A DNA stretch of 64,000 nt from Marinilabiliales bacterium (lineage in GTDB: Bacteria; Bacteroidota; Bacteroidia; Bacteroidales; PUMT01): contig REEN01000029.1 of NCBI GenBank assembly GCA_007695015.1, positions 62,001 to 126,000 of the forward strand, read 5' to 3'. Below the pieces are notes generated by a model. The model was not told where the DNA came from. It did no database searches and saw nothing but the letters and a program-made list of their open reading frames with translations. Every line of letters starts with the position of its first letter. Position 1 is the stretch's first letter. A program made the translations under genes and the position numbers. Positions 25,831-33,815 of this stretch are shown one piece after another.

Positions 25831-26420
25831 TCACCCTGGCTGCCGTCAATACCGGTTTTTAACCGTCTGATTGTAATTTAGGATGAAAAAATTTTGACTA
25901 CGTCAATTTTGCATGCAAGATTTGACTGCTATGGGATATTCAAATGATGCAAAATTCATGTATATTTGTGCACTTTGGTTTTGTTGGTTGTTTAAAAAGA
26001 GTATAGCAAATGAACCCGCATCAGCCTTCGGCAGACTAAATAACATGAACAAACCATGGGGGTTCCATACGTTCAAGGCGCTGAGCACTGATTGTATGCT
26101 AAATATAATTCATTGATTATTAACTTGATTAACCTGATTTGTACGGATGAAAGCCCCATCAGACTTCGTCAGATAAAATAACATGAATAAAGCATGGGGG
26201 TTCCATGGATTGAAAAGCATAATATCCGGATCATGAATTTGTAACACATTGTTAAACAATTTGCTAACTATACTTTATACGAATGAAAGCCCCATCAGAC
26301 TTCGTCAGACAAAATAACATGAATAAAGCATGGGGGTTCCATGGGAATTGAAAATCTAAATATCCTAACCACTAATTTGTAACACATTGTGGAACAATTT
26401 GCTAACTATACTTTATACAC
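25831..26420. other. Gene-free region with three tandem 137-bp repeats
   Basis: This 590-bp gap lies between the PorP/SprF and OmpH-like genes. The left part has a TTGAC-TAC-GTCAA inverted repeat (25894-25906) and a TATATTTG box (25961-25968). The right part is the tandem repeat listed separately. Short frames in the repeats read MKAPSDF... and MNKAWGFH..., but look accidental. Confidence 0.6.
26010..26418 (+). repeat. Three tandem copies of the 137-bp promoter-associated repeat
   Basis: Units start at 26010, 26147 and 26283 (136-138 bp apart). Units 2 and 3 are nearly identical: ATGAAAGCCCCATCAGACTT, then AATAAAGCATGGGGGTTCC, then TTTGTAACACATTGT, and AACTATACTTTATAC at the end. Unit 1 keeps the first half (with changes) but has diverged in the second half. 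The last unit ends 2 bp before the ATG of the OmpH-like gene. A fourth, inverted copy is upstream of folE. Confidence 0.88.
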
Positions 26421-27032
26421 ATGAAACATTTATCTTTGGTTATTAATGTAGTACTGGGTGTTGCCGTTGCAGTCCTTTATGTTTTGCATTTTACTGCTCC
26501 GGGTATCCCTGAAGAGATTCGGGCCGAATACGAGGAGAGAGGTGAGTTTTATCCGGCTTCACTGGATATTGTATATGTTAATTTTGACACCCTGCTTGAA
26601 AACTATGATATGTTTTTCGATCTCCAGAGGAAATTCCTTGAAAAACAGCAGGAACTTGAAGGTGATCTGTCAACCAGGTCACGCCGGTATGAGCGGCAGG
26701 TAGCAGATTTCCAGGACAGGGTACAGAAAGGGCTGATGACCCGCTCACAGGCACAGCAGAGGGAGCTCGAACTGATGCAGGTTCAGCAGGAGCTGATGCA
26801 GATGAGTGAACAGTACTCAATGGAGTTGAGGGAGGAGGAACAGGTTATGAACAGACAGCTTCAGCACAGCATCTATGAATTTCTGGAAGAATTCAACAGG
26901 AATCACGACTACCAGTATATACTCAGTCATTCATTTGGCGGGCCATTCCTGTATGTTGACAAGAACCTTGATGTTACCCGTGAGGTTATTGAGGGGCTGA
27001 ACCGCAGGTACAGCGAATCGGGGAGGAGGTAG
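26421..27032 (+). CDS. OmpH/Skp-like membrane-anchored coiled-coil protein
   Basis: A 203-residue protein. One N-terminal hydrophobic segment (residues 6-27) may be an uncleaved anchor or a signal. It is followed by VYVNFDTLLENYDMFFDLQRKF, which matches the start of the OmpH/Skp chaperone domain. A long Gln/Glu/Arg-rich helical region (about 70-160) should form the coiled coil, and the end (HDYQYILSHS...) matches the family's return strand. Skp-type chaperones bind unfolded outer-membrane proteins in the periplasm. Its start codon directly follows a copy of the 137-bp repeat. The glycosyltransferase gene begins 14 bp after it. Confidence 0.8.
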   Translation: MKHLSLVINVVLGVAVAVLYVLHFTAPGIPEEIRAEYEERGEFYPASLDIVYVNFDTLLENYDMFFDLQRKFLEKQQELEGDLSTRSRRYERQVADFQDRVQKGLMTRSQAQQRELELMQVQQELMQMSEQYSMELREEEQVMNRQLQHSIYEFLEEFNRNHDYQYILSHSFGGPFLYVDKNLDVTREVIEGLNRRYSESGRR

Positions 27033-27046
27033 TTATTCTGCCGGCC

Positions 27047-28303
27047 ATGGGTTTTGCCTCTTCCTATCTCCGGAAACATGCATATTTTGATCCTTTCCTT
27101 CCCGGTGCCCCGGTTAACGGAACCGGGATCATCATAATCATTCCATGTTATAATGAGCCTGATGCCATCAGTGCGGTAAACTCCCTTGCCTGTGCATATC
27201 TGCCTTCATTCCCTGTTGAGGTGATAATGGTGGTTAATGCTCCCGAAAATGCTCCCGCTGAAGCTCTTGAACTGAACAAAAAGACAATCCAGCAATTACG
27301 CGAATGGGGAAAGTCAAACAACAGTGACAGTTTTTATCTTCATGTGATTGAGGCTCCCCTCTTTCCGCCAAGGCATGCCGGTGCCGGATGGGCCCGTAAA
27401 ACGGGTATGGATGAGGCTGTGAGAAGGTTTAACATGTCAGGTAATGAGAAAGGGATCATCGTCTCATTCGATGCAGACGCCCTGTGCGGCAAGAATTATT
27501 TTACAGCAATTGAGGATTGCTTTCGGCCTAATGTTAACGGCTGTACCATCTATTTTGAGCATCCCCTGGAAAAAGACGGGGGAGAGCCCGGAGTGATAGT
27601 TGATTATGAGCTTTACCTTCGCTACTATGTACAGGCAATGAGGTATGCAGGTTTTCCCTGGGCCTTCCATACCATAGGGAGCTGCTTCGCGGTTACTGCT
27701 GCTGCTTATGTAAAACAGGGCGGAATGAACAGGAGGAAAGCGGGCGAGGATTTCTATTTTCTTCACAAGATCTTTCCGCTGGGTAATTTCACAGAACTTA
27801 ATACCACCAAAGTCCTGCCTTCATCCCGGGTGTCTGACAGGGTGCCATTTGGGACTGGTGTTGCCGTAAAGAAATTATCTGAAGGTGAGCGAAGGCCCCT
27901 GATGACGTGGCCCGTAAAATCATTTGAGGAGACAGGCGAACTGTTCAGGTCACTGCCCGGGCTTTTCAGGGCATCCGCCAGGGAGACGGCCGCTATTGCC
28001 TCCGGCTTTAATCCGGTGCTCCGCGAGTACCTTGCAATCAACTGTTTTGTTGAGAAGGTGGGCCAGGTCAATAATAATTCCTCTTCATATCCTGCTTTCA
28101 GGAAGAGGTTTTTCAGGTGGTTCGGTGGACTGATGATGCATCGTTATCTCAATTATGCACGCAGGAATGGCCGGGAAGACATATCCGTAACAGGGGCGTC
28201 AGCCCGACTGCTTGACATGCTGGGGGTGCCGGCAGCAAAATGTAACTTGGATCTGCTCAACATTTACAGAAGAATCCAGAGAGAAACGGTATGGAGATGC
28301 TGA
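27047..28303 (+). CDS. Family 2-like glycosyltransferase
   Basis: A 418-residue protein with a GT-A fold start: IIIIIPCYNEPDAISAVNSL (residues about 29-48) and a DxD-like FDADALCGKNYF (about 145-156). A later GEDFYFLHKI motif resembles the (E/D)D acceptor-site motif of GT2 enzymes. No clear membrane helix is present. Donor and acceptor sugars are unknown. It is probably cotranscribed with the OmpH-like gene 14 bp upstream, and is convergent with the FtsB-like gene. Confidence 0.75.
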   Translation: MGFASSYLRKHAYFDPFLPGAPVNGTGIIIIIPCYNEPDAISAVNSLACAYLPSFPVEVIMVVNAPENAPAEALELNKKTIQQLREWGKSNNSDSFYLHVIEAPLFPPRHAGAGWARKTGMDEAVRRFNMSGNEKGIIVSFDADALCGKNYFTAIEDCFRPNVNGCTIYFEHPLEKDGGEPGVIVDYELYLRYYVQAMRYAGFPWAFHTIGSCFAVTAAAYVKQGGMNRRKAGEDFYFLHKIFPLGNFTELNTTKVLPSSRVSDRVPFGTGVAVKKLSEGERRPLMTWPVKSFEETGELFRSLPGLFRASARETAAIASGFNPVLREYLAINCFVEKVGQVNNNSSSYPAFRKRFFRWFGGLMMHRYLNYARRNGREDISVTGASARLLDMLGVPAAKCNLDLLNIYRRIQRETVWRC

Positions 28304-28340
28304 GCAGCTGCTGAAAGTAAGGCTGATCATGGTTGTAATG

Positions 28341-28640
28341 CTAGTCCTCAAACTCAATAATGAATATATCCTCATTCTCCCTCTTCATCAGGTATTGTTC
28401 ACGTGCAAACTTTTCGAGGTTCTCACGGTCGGTTTTAAGTTCATTAAGTCTTGCTGAATCAGCACTTATTCTTTCCCTGAAGTACTCTTTGTCGGCTTCC
28501 AGCTGATTGATCCTCCTCATCTCCTGAAACCTGTTAACCAGATTGTTCTGGTCAAAAAAGAGCAGCCAGAGGGAAAAAAGCATGATGCTGAGAATGTACT
28601 TATTTCTCAGTATCCGGTATATTTTCCTTCGGGTTTGCAT
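28341..28640 (-). CDS. FtsB/DivIC-family septum formation initiator
   Basis: A 99-residue bitopic protein: basic N-terminus, one transmembrane segment (residues about 15-30), then a coiled coil (about 35-85), ending in the family's FAREQYLMKRENEDIFII. FtsB-type proteins join FtsL and FtsQ in the divisome. The predicted topology is a short cytoplasmic end and a periplasmic coiled coil. A TATTTTTG box lies about 32 bp upstream. Confidence 0.9.
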   Translation of the reverse strand: MQTRRKIYRILRNKYILSIMLFSLWLLFFDQNNLVNRFQEMRRINQLEADKEYFRERISADSARLNELKTDRENLEKFAREQYLMKRENEDIFIIEFED

Positions 28641-28671
28641 GGTGGATCATTTTTATGAATGCCGGCCATGA

Positions 28672-28679
28672 CAAAAATA
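28672..28679 (-). promoter_or_regulatory. Candidate -7 promoter box (TATTTTTG) for the FtsB-like gene
   Basis: An exact TAnnTTTG match on the minus strand, 32 bp upstream of the start codon. Confidence 0.4.
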
Positions 28680-28743
28680 TAACAAAAATAGCATAACCCC
28701 GGATATGTAACCCCTTATTTATAAACATAGGTTTAACAAATGG

Positions 28744-30375
28744 TTATACGGAACCCTGATGGGGGTACCTGTAATCTTCGGGAGGAAGGAATGCCTCTTT
28801 TATTGTACGGGGTGACACCCATCGATGGAGATTGAGCATGGATCCCGCCTTGTCATTGGTGCCTGATGCCCTAGAGCCTCCGAATGGCTGGTGCCCGACA
28901 ACAGCGCCTGTGGGCTTGTCATTAATGTAGAAGTTGCCGGCAGCATTTGCAAGCCTGCCGGCGGCCAGGTTTATTGCATGCCTGTCCCTGGCAAAAACCG
29001 CTCCTGTAAGACCGTAAAGGCTTGTGCGATCTATCAGCTCAAGGGTCTCTTCATATTTGTCGTCTTCAAAAACGTAAATGGTCAGTATTGGTCCGAAAAG
29101 TTCATGGATCATCGTGAAATAACATGGATCGGGCGTAAGTATGACGGTGGGTTCAATGAAATAACCCTTTGACTTGTCGTAGCCGCCACCCGAAATGATA
29201 GTGACCGAGTCGTCATTTTTAACTTTATCGATTATCCTGGTTAGTTTGCTGAAAGCCTTTTCGTCGATAACAGCGGTAAAGAAATTGCTGAAATCCTCGG
29301 GACCACCGACGTTGAATGAACTGATCTGATGAAGCATCAGTTTTCTGACATCCTCCCATATTGACCGGGAGATATAGGCCCGTGAGGCGGCTGAGCATTT
29401 TTGTCCCTGATATTCAAACGCACCCCGTGACAGGGCTGTTGCCACCTGGGCAGGTTTTGCCGTAGCATGGGCCAGCACAAAATCCTTGCCCCCCGTCTCC
29501 CCGACGATGCGGGGATATGACCGGTAACCGGCTATATTGTTGCCGGTGGTTTTCCATATTTCCCTGAACACCTCAGTTGAGCCGGTAAAATGAATACCTG
29601 CGAAATCTCTGTGCGAGAATATGATGTCGCCGGCAACAGGTCCGCTTACAAAGACCATATTGATGACACCGTCAGGCAGTCCGGCCTCACGAAGAACCTC
29701 CATAATAACTTTTGCCGAATATATCTGGGTGTTTGCAGGCTTCCACACCACCACGTTGCCCATCATTGCCGGTGCTGTTGGCAGGTTGCCTGCTATGGCA
29801 GTAAAGTTGAAGGGACTTAGAGCAAAAACGAATCCCTCCAGCGGCCGTTGCTCTATACGGTTCCAGGCCTCGGGTGCAGATTTCGGCTGGTGCATGAATA
29901 TCTGGGTCATATATTGAACATTGTACCTTAAGAAGTCGGCCAGCTCACACACGGCATCGATTTCACTCTGGTATACCGTCTTTGACTGCCCAAGCATGGT
30001 TGCGGCATTGATCTTATAGCGATATGGTCCTGAAATGAGTGCGGCTGCCTTCAGAAAAATGGCGGCTCTCTCCCTCCAGGGCATCCCAACCCAGGCACTT
30101 CTCGCCTTGAGGGCTTCGTCAACAGCCATTGATACATGTTCTGCATCACCCTGATGGAAATGACCCAGTGTATGTGAAAGGTCGTGCGGAGGATGTATGG
30201 CAACTTTCTTGCTGGTCCTTATCTCCTTTCCGCCTATGAACATAGGAATATCTGCCATGCCTGATCTTGCCGCCGCAATTTCTTTCTGAAGCTCTTCTCT
30301 CTCAGGTGTACCCGGTGCATATGATTTTGGAACTTCATTGACTGCTTCGGGAACGGTATATAGTTGTTGCTGCAT
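28744..30375 (-). CDS. pruA: L-glutamate gamma-semialdehyde dehydrogenase (P5C dehydrogenase)
   Basis: A 543-residue aldehyde dehydrogenase of the P5CDH type. The general base is in VGETGGKDFVLAH, the catalytic Cys is in YQGQKCSAASRAYI (about residue 315-325), and the NAD-binding GSTEVF segment lies at about 265. It oxidises glutamate semialdehyde (from proline or ornithine) to glutamate with NAD+. The length and C-terminal IKEAFLPPEDYRYP fit the monofunctional form rather than PutA. No proline dehydrogenase gene is nearby. Confidence 0.94.
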   Translation of the reverse strand: MQQQLYTVPEAVNEVPKSYAPGTPEREELQKEIAAARSGMADIPMFIGGKEIRTSKKVAIHPPHDLSHTLGHFHQGDAEHVSMAVDEALKARSAWVGMPWRERAAIFLKAAALISGPYRYKINAATMLGQSKTVYQSEIDAVCELADFLRYNVQYMTQIFMHQPKSAPEAWNRIEQRPLEGFVFALSPFNFTAIAGNLPTAPAMMGNVVVWKPANTQIYSAKVIMEVLREAGLPDGVINMVFVSGPVAGDIIFSHRDFAGIHFTGSTEVFREIWKTTGNNIAGYRSYPRIVGETGGKDFVLAHATAKPAQVATALSRGAFEYQGQKCSAASRAYISRSIWEDVRKLMLHQISSFNVGGPEDFSNFFTAVIDEKAFSKLTRIIDKVKNDDSVTIISGGGYDKSKGYFIEPTVILTPDPCYFTMIHELFGPILTIYVFEDDKYEETLELIDRTSLYGLTGAVFARDRHAINLAAGRLANAAGNFYINDKPTGAVVGHQPFGGSRASGTNDKAGSMLNLHRWVSPRTIKEAFLPPEDYRYPHQGSV

Positions 30376-30470
30376 TTTATATTTTTTTAAAGGTGTTACT
30401 CATCATAAACATATTTGTCCGGGCCTCCAGCCTGCTATTGTTTGCATGTATGTTCGGGTCCCTTATGATT

Positions 30471-30541
30471 ATAACAAATTCCGGGAAAATTTGTTGACGT
30501 CAAAGAGCCTGACCATAACCGTTTCGCCGCCAATTTGTTAT
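30471..30541. promoter_or_regulatory. Inverted-repeat cluster upstream of pruA
   Basis: A perfect 10-bp inverted repeat (ATAACAAATT at 30471-30480, AATTTGTTAT at 30532-30541) encloses a closer copy of the half-site (AATTTGT at 30488-30494). It also encloses a perfect palindrome TTGACGTCAA at 30494-30503. It could be a regulator-binding region for pruA, or a stem-loop after the carrier-protein gene. Confidence 0.3.
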
Positions 30542-30575
30542 GAAGGGTGTGTCCTGGCCTGAATACGTTTGCCGG

Positions 30576-30779
30576 TCAGCCTCCCGATATAAGGTGTATT
30601 ACGCTTACATCGTCGCCATCGCTGATAACTGCTTTTTCGTAATCCTCTTTTCTGACAAGCTGGCCGTTTATCTTTATCACGAGCATCTTGAATGTAAAAT
30701 TTTTCTCATCCAGCAGCTCGCGTACCGTCATGGTGCTCCTGTCAAACTCCTCTTTCCTGTTATTGAGTGTAATATGCAT
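30576..30779 (-). CDS. ThiS/MoaD-like sulfur carrier protein
   Basis: A 67-residue beta-grasp protein that starts MHITLNNRKEEF and ends in the Gly-Gly (ISGG) needed for C-terminal thiocarboxylation. It has the INGQLV and DGDDVSVIHLISGG segments of the ThiS branch. It is 2 bp downstream of an adenylyltransferase gene of matching type and is divergent from the tungsten oxidoreductase. ThiS supplies sulfur for the thiazole of thiamin. Next to an aor gene, a role as the MoaD-type sulfur donor for the metal-binding pterin is more likely (inference). Confidence 0.85.
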   Translation of the reverse strand: MHITLNNRKEEFDRSTMTVRELLDEKNFTFKMLVIKINGQLVRKEDYEKAVISDGDDVSVIHLISGG

Positions 30780-30781
30780 GG

Positions 30782-31420
30782 TTAAATATTTTTCAGCAGG
30801 ATTTCCAAAACCAGGTTGGCCTGCATACTGGCTACAATGCCCACCCTGGGTGCAAGCGGTGGCAGGCTTTCATCTGTTTCATTCTCCTGGTCGCCGCATA
30901 TATATATGTTTCCTGATCTAACGGTTTTTATTGCCTCGTTGTTGCCGTATCCGGCAACGCCACTGCCCATAACAAGTATCCTGCCGGGCATCTTCTCCAG
31001 CACCGTTTCGGCTATCATCACCTTCATGGCGGCCAGATCAAAGGCCTCGACTATCACTTCGCAATCAACAAATATCTGCGGAATATTAAGCGGGCCCAGG
31101 GTTATGTCAAAAGCCTCAACCAGGACTTCCGGATTTATCCTGGCGATGTTCTCCTTCAGGGCGAGGACCTTTTTTATCCCCACCTGGTCTTTGAAGAAGT
31201 ATTGCCGGTTAAGGTTGCTTTCGCTTACAGTATCAAAATCAGCCGTTATGATACGTCCCATTCCCACCCTGGCAAGCGCAACGGCGCAGTTGGAACCGAG
31301 TCCCCCGGCACCTGCAATGCCCACTGTTTTACCGGCAAGAATTGTTCTGATCTCTTCAAATGTTCTTTTTTGCATTTGCTTGCACTTTTGCATTATACTT
31401 GCCCGTTTCAAAAATAACAA
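30782..31420 (-). CDS. ThiF/MoeB-family adenylyltransferase
   Basis: A 212-residue E1-like enzyme with the nucleotide-binding GIAGAGGLGSN motif, the family's SNLNRQYF (Arg finger region) and a DF-D motif for Mg2+. It lacks the paired CxxC zinc motifs of E. coli MoeB and ThiF. It would adenylate the C-terminal glycine of the downstream carrier protein before sulfur transfer. The start is uncertain: the ATG at 31420 or MQKCKQMQKR nine codons later. The two genes probably form a unit divergent from aor. Confidence 0.85.
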   Translation of the reverse strand: MLFLKRASIMQKCKQMQKRTFEEIRTILAGKTVGIAGAGGLGSNCAVALARVGMGRIITADFDTVSESNLNRQYFFKDQVGIKKVLALKENIARINPEVLVEAFDITLGPLNIPQIFVDCEVIVEAFDLAAMKVMIAETVLEKMPGRILVMGSGVAGYGNNEAIKTVRSGNIYICGDQENETDESLPPLAPRVGIVASMQANLVLEILLKNI

Positions 31421-31591
31421 ATACCAGGAACAACGCGCAATGGAAGGAATAAAAAAAATGGCTGCAGCCAGGTCGCTGGTATGATAATAGTCATTTGAAA
31501 GCTAAGGCCATTGATCTAATTTTATCAATCCAAAACAGAATACAAATCAGTTGTTAATACTAACCAGGGTCAACCTCAAAAACCAACCGGT

Positions 31592-33751
31592 ATGGATGTT
31601 CAGGAACTGAAACAAAGCCACAAGCTGCTTGCAGGATATGATTACAGTAAAACCCCCATTGACAGGGGGTACACCGACAAGATACTTTATGTGAATCTGA
31701 GCGGTAACGAGATAAAGGAAAAGGATGTGGACCCGCTAATGAAGGAGAAGTTTGTGGGCGGCAGGGGATACGGACTGAAACTCTTATGGGATGCCACCGC
31801 TCCCGATACAAAATGGAACGATCCGGAGAACGAGATCATAATAAGCGGCGGCCCGATCTGTGGCATCACGCAGTATTCGGGTGCAGGCAAATCGCTCGTG
31901 GTGTCACTGTCGCCCCAGACCGGCTCGGTGATGGACAGCAATGTAGGCGGCTTTTTTGGCCCCTTCCTGAAGTTTTCGGGGTTCGATGCATTCGAGCTGC
32001 AGGGAAAGGCTGAAAATGACGTTATTATATACATCGACGGTGTAAAAGGCAGGGTTGAGATATTCGAGGCTCCGAAAGAGGCCCTGGACTCACATGTGAT
32101 CACCGAACAGCTTACCGAGATGTTTGCCGACGATGAGAGGGACAAGAAAAACATAGGTATTGTGTCGACCGGAGCTGCGGCTGATCATTCTCTGATCGGC
32201 ATGCTCAATTTCACCTTTTACGACCCCAAGAGAAAGAAGATCAGGCTGAAGCAGGCAGGTCGCGGAGGTATCGGCACGGTTTTCCGCGATAAGCGTGTAA
32301 AAGCAATAGTTGCAAAAGTTGAGGGTATAAGGGGCAATGCCAACAACGTGGTTGACCTGGCAGCGATACGCGAGCGAGGTAAGCGGTTTAATGAAGAGAT
32401 GCGCCGCTTTGACGACGAGCAGGCCGAGATGCGCACCAAGGGTACTGCCCACCTGACAAATGTTATGAACGATTATGACCTGATACCGGTAAACAATTTT
32501 AAGTTCGGCTCACACCCCGATGCGGGCAACATTCACTCAGACGTGTACAAGTCGCTCTTCACCCAGGGAGTGCCCGACGGTTGCTGGATCGGTTGCAACA
32601 TGTCGTGCGCCAAGGGAGTGGATGATTATGAACTGCGTACAGGCCCCTATGAGGGAGAGAAGGTAATAGTCGACGGACCTGAGTATGAGACGGCTGCCAG
32701 TCTTGGCTCAAACCTGGGCATCTTCAACCCCGACTTTACCATTGAGGCTAACTTCTACTGCGACACATACGGCATATGCACCATTACCTGGGGTACCGTG
32801 GTTGGCTTTGTAATGGACTGCTATGAGAGCGGCATACTTAATGATGAGAGGACCGGGGGACTGAAACTGAATTTCGGCAATGCCGACTCGGCTATGGAGC
32901 TGCTTCACATGCTTGCCCGGGGCGAGGGTTTCGGGAAGATTGCCGGACTTGGAGTACGGAAGATGAAGGAGATGTTCGCCGCTGAAGGATGGGGCGATGC
33001 TGCCCTCCTCCAGGATATCGCAATGGAGAACAAAGGACTTGAGTACTCCCAGTACATGTCGAAGGAATCTCTTGCCCAGCAGGGCGGTTACGCTTTGACC
33101 AACAAGGGCCCGCAGCACGATGAGGCGTGGCTGATATTCATGGATATGGTCAATAACCAGATACCGACGTTCGAAGACAAGGCCGAGGCGCTTCACTACT
33201 TTCCGATGTTCCGTACATGGTTCGGACTGGTGGGATTGTGCAAGCTGCCATGGAACGACGTTGAGCCTGAAGGCAATGCAGAGACCGATGAGCCTGCCAA
33301 GGTGCCTGAGCATGTCGACAACTACATTGCTATTTACAAGGCAGTTACCGGCAAGCCGTTCGACAAGGAGGAGCTTATCAGGCAGTCGGAGCGGGTTTAC
33401 AACTTCCAGCGGATATTCAACCTGCGCCGCGGGTTCGGTACAAGGGAGCATGATGCACAGCCTTACAGGGCTGCCGGACCGGTAACGGTAGAAGAGTATG
33501 AATCGAGGCAGGAGAGATATGACAAGCAGCTCAAGGAGATTATGAACATTGATCCGGAGGGTAAGTCCACCGAAGAGAAGATAGCCCTCCACCGGAAGTA
33601 CCGCGAAGACCGCTATCAGCAGTTGGTTGATGCGGTATACCAGAGAAGGGGATGGACAAAGAACGGTATTCCGAAAATAGAGCACCTTAAAAAACTGGGG
33701 ATGGACCTGCCTGAGCTGATAGAGATGGTTAAGGACCACCAGGAGGATTAA
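31592..33751 (+). CDS. aor: Tungsten-dependent aldehyde:ferredoxin oxidoreductase
   Basis: A 719-residue member of the AOR family. The N-terminal domain has FVGGRGYGLKLLWD and GPICG, typical of the bis-pyranopterin-binding region. The [4Fe-4S] cysteines appear as C331-x3-C335-x3-C339 (GCWIGCNMSC) and C550 (VGLCKLPWND). The first spacing differs from the CX2CX3C of the Pyrococcus enzyme. The protein is 70-100 residues longer than archaeal AORs, with extra C-terminal charged helices. AORs oxidise aldehydes to acids with ferredoxin, or reduce acids at low potential. It is flanked by transport and cofactor genes. A terminator follows it. Confidence 0.9.
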   Translation: MDVQELKQSHKLLAGYDYSKTPIDRGYTDKILYVNLSGNEIKEKDVDPLMKEKFVGGRGYGLKLLWDATAPDTKWNDPENEIIISGGPICGITQYSGAGKSLVVSLSPQTGSVMDSNVGGFFGPFLKFSGFDAFELQGKAENDVIIYIDGVKGRVEIFEAPKEALDSHVITEQLTEMFADDERDKKNIGIVSTGAAADHSLIGMLNFTFYDPKRKKIRLKQAGRGGIGTVFRDKRVKAIVAKVEGIRGNANNVVDLAAIRERGKRFNEEMRRFDDEQAEMRTKGTAHLTNVMNDYDLIPVNNFKFGSHPDAGNIHSDVYKSLFTQGVPDGCWIGCNMSCAKGVDDYELRTGPYEGEKVIVDGPEYETAASLGSNLGIFNPDFTIEANFYCDTYGICTITWGTVVGFVMDCYESGILNDERTGGLKLNFGNADSAMELLHMLARGEGFGKIAGLGVRKMKEMFAAEGWGDAALLQDIAMENKGLEYSQYMSKESLAQQGGYALTNKGPQHDEAWLIFMDMVNNQIPTFEDKAEALHYFPMFRTWFGLVGLCKLPWNDVEPEGNAETDEPAKVPEHVDNYIAIYKAVTGKPFDKEELIRQSERVYNFQRIFNLRRGFGTREHDAQPYRAAGPVTVEEYESRQERYDKQLKEIMNIDPEGKSTEEKIALHRKYREDRYQQLVDAVYQRRGWTKNGIPKIEHLKKLGMDLPELIEMVKDHQED

Positions 33752-33770
33752 AAAGCTTACTTTATTCAAA

Positions 33771-33796
33771 AGCCTGGCAGGGGTTCCTTCCGGGCT
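33771..33796 (+). terminator. Intrinsic terminator between aor and the transporter genes
   Basis: A 7-bp stem (AGCCTGG with CCGGGCT, one G-T pair) with a 12-base loop, followed by seven T. Only 19 bp separate it from the next start codon, so it probably gives partial read-through and raises aor output over the transporter. Confidence 0.75.
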
Positions 33797-33815
33797 TTTT
33801 TTATTACATTCACAG

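Noticed and set aside
25913-26116. 67-codon frame in the repeat region
   Set aside because: It runs from a TATATTTG box into a 137-bp repeat unit; similar short frames in other units differ in length and frame.
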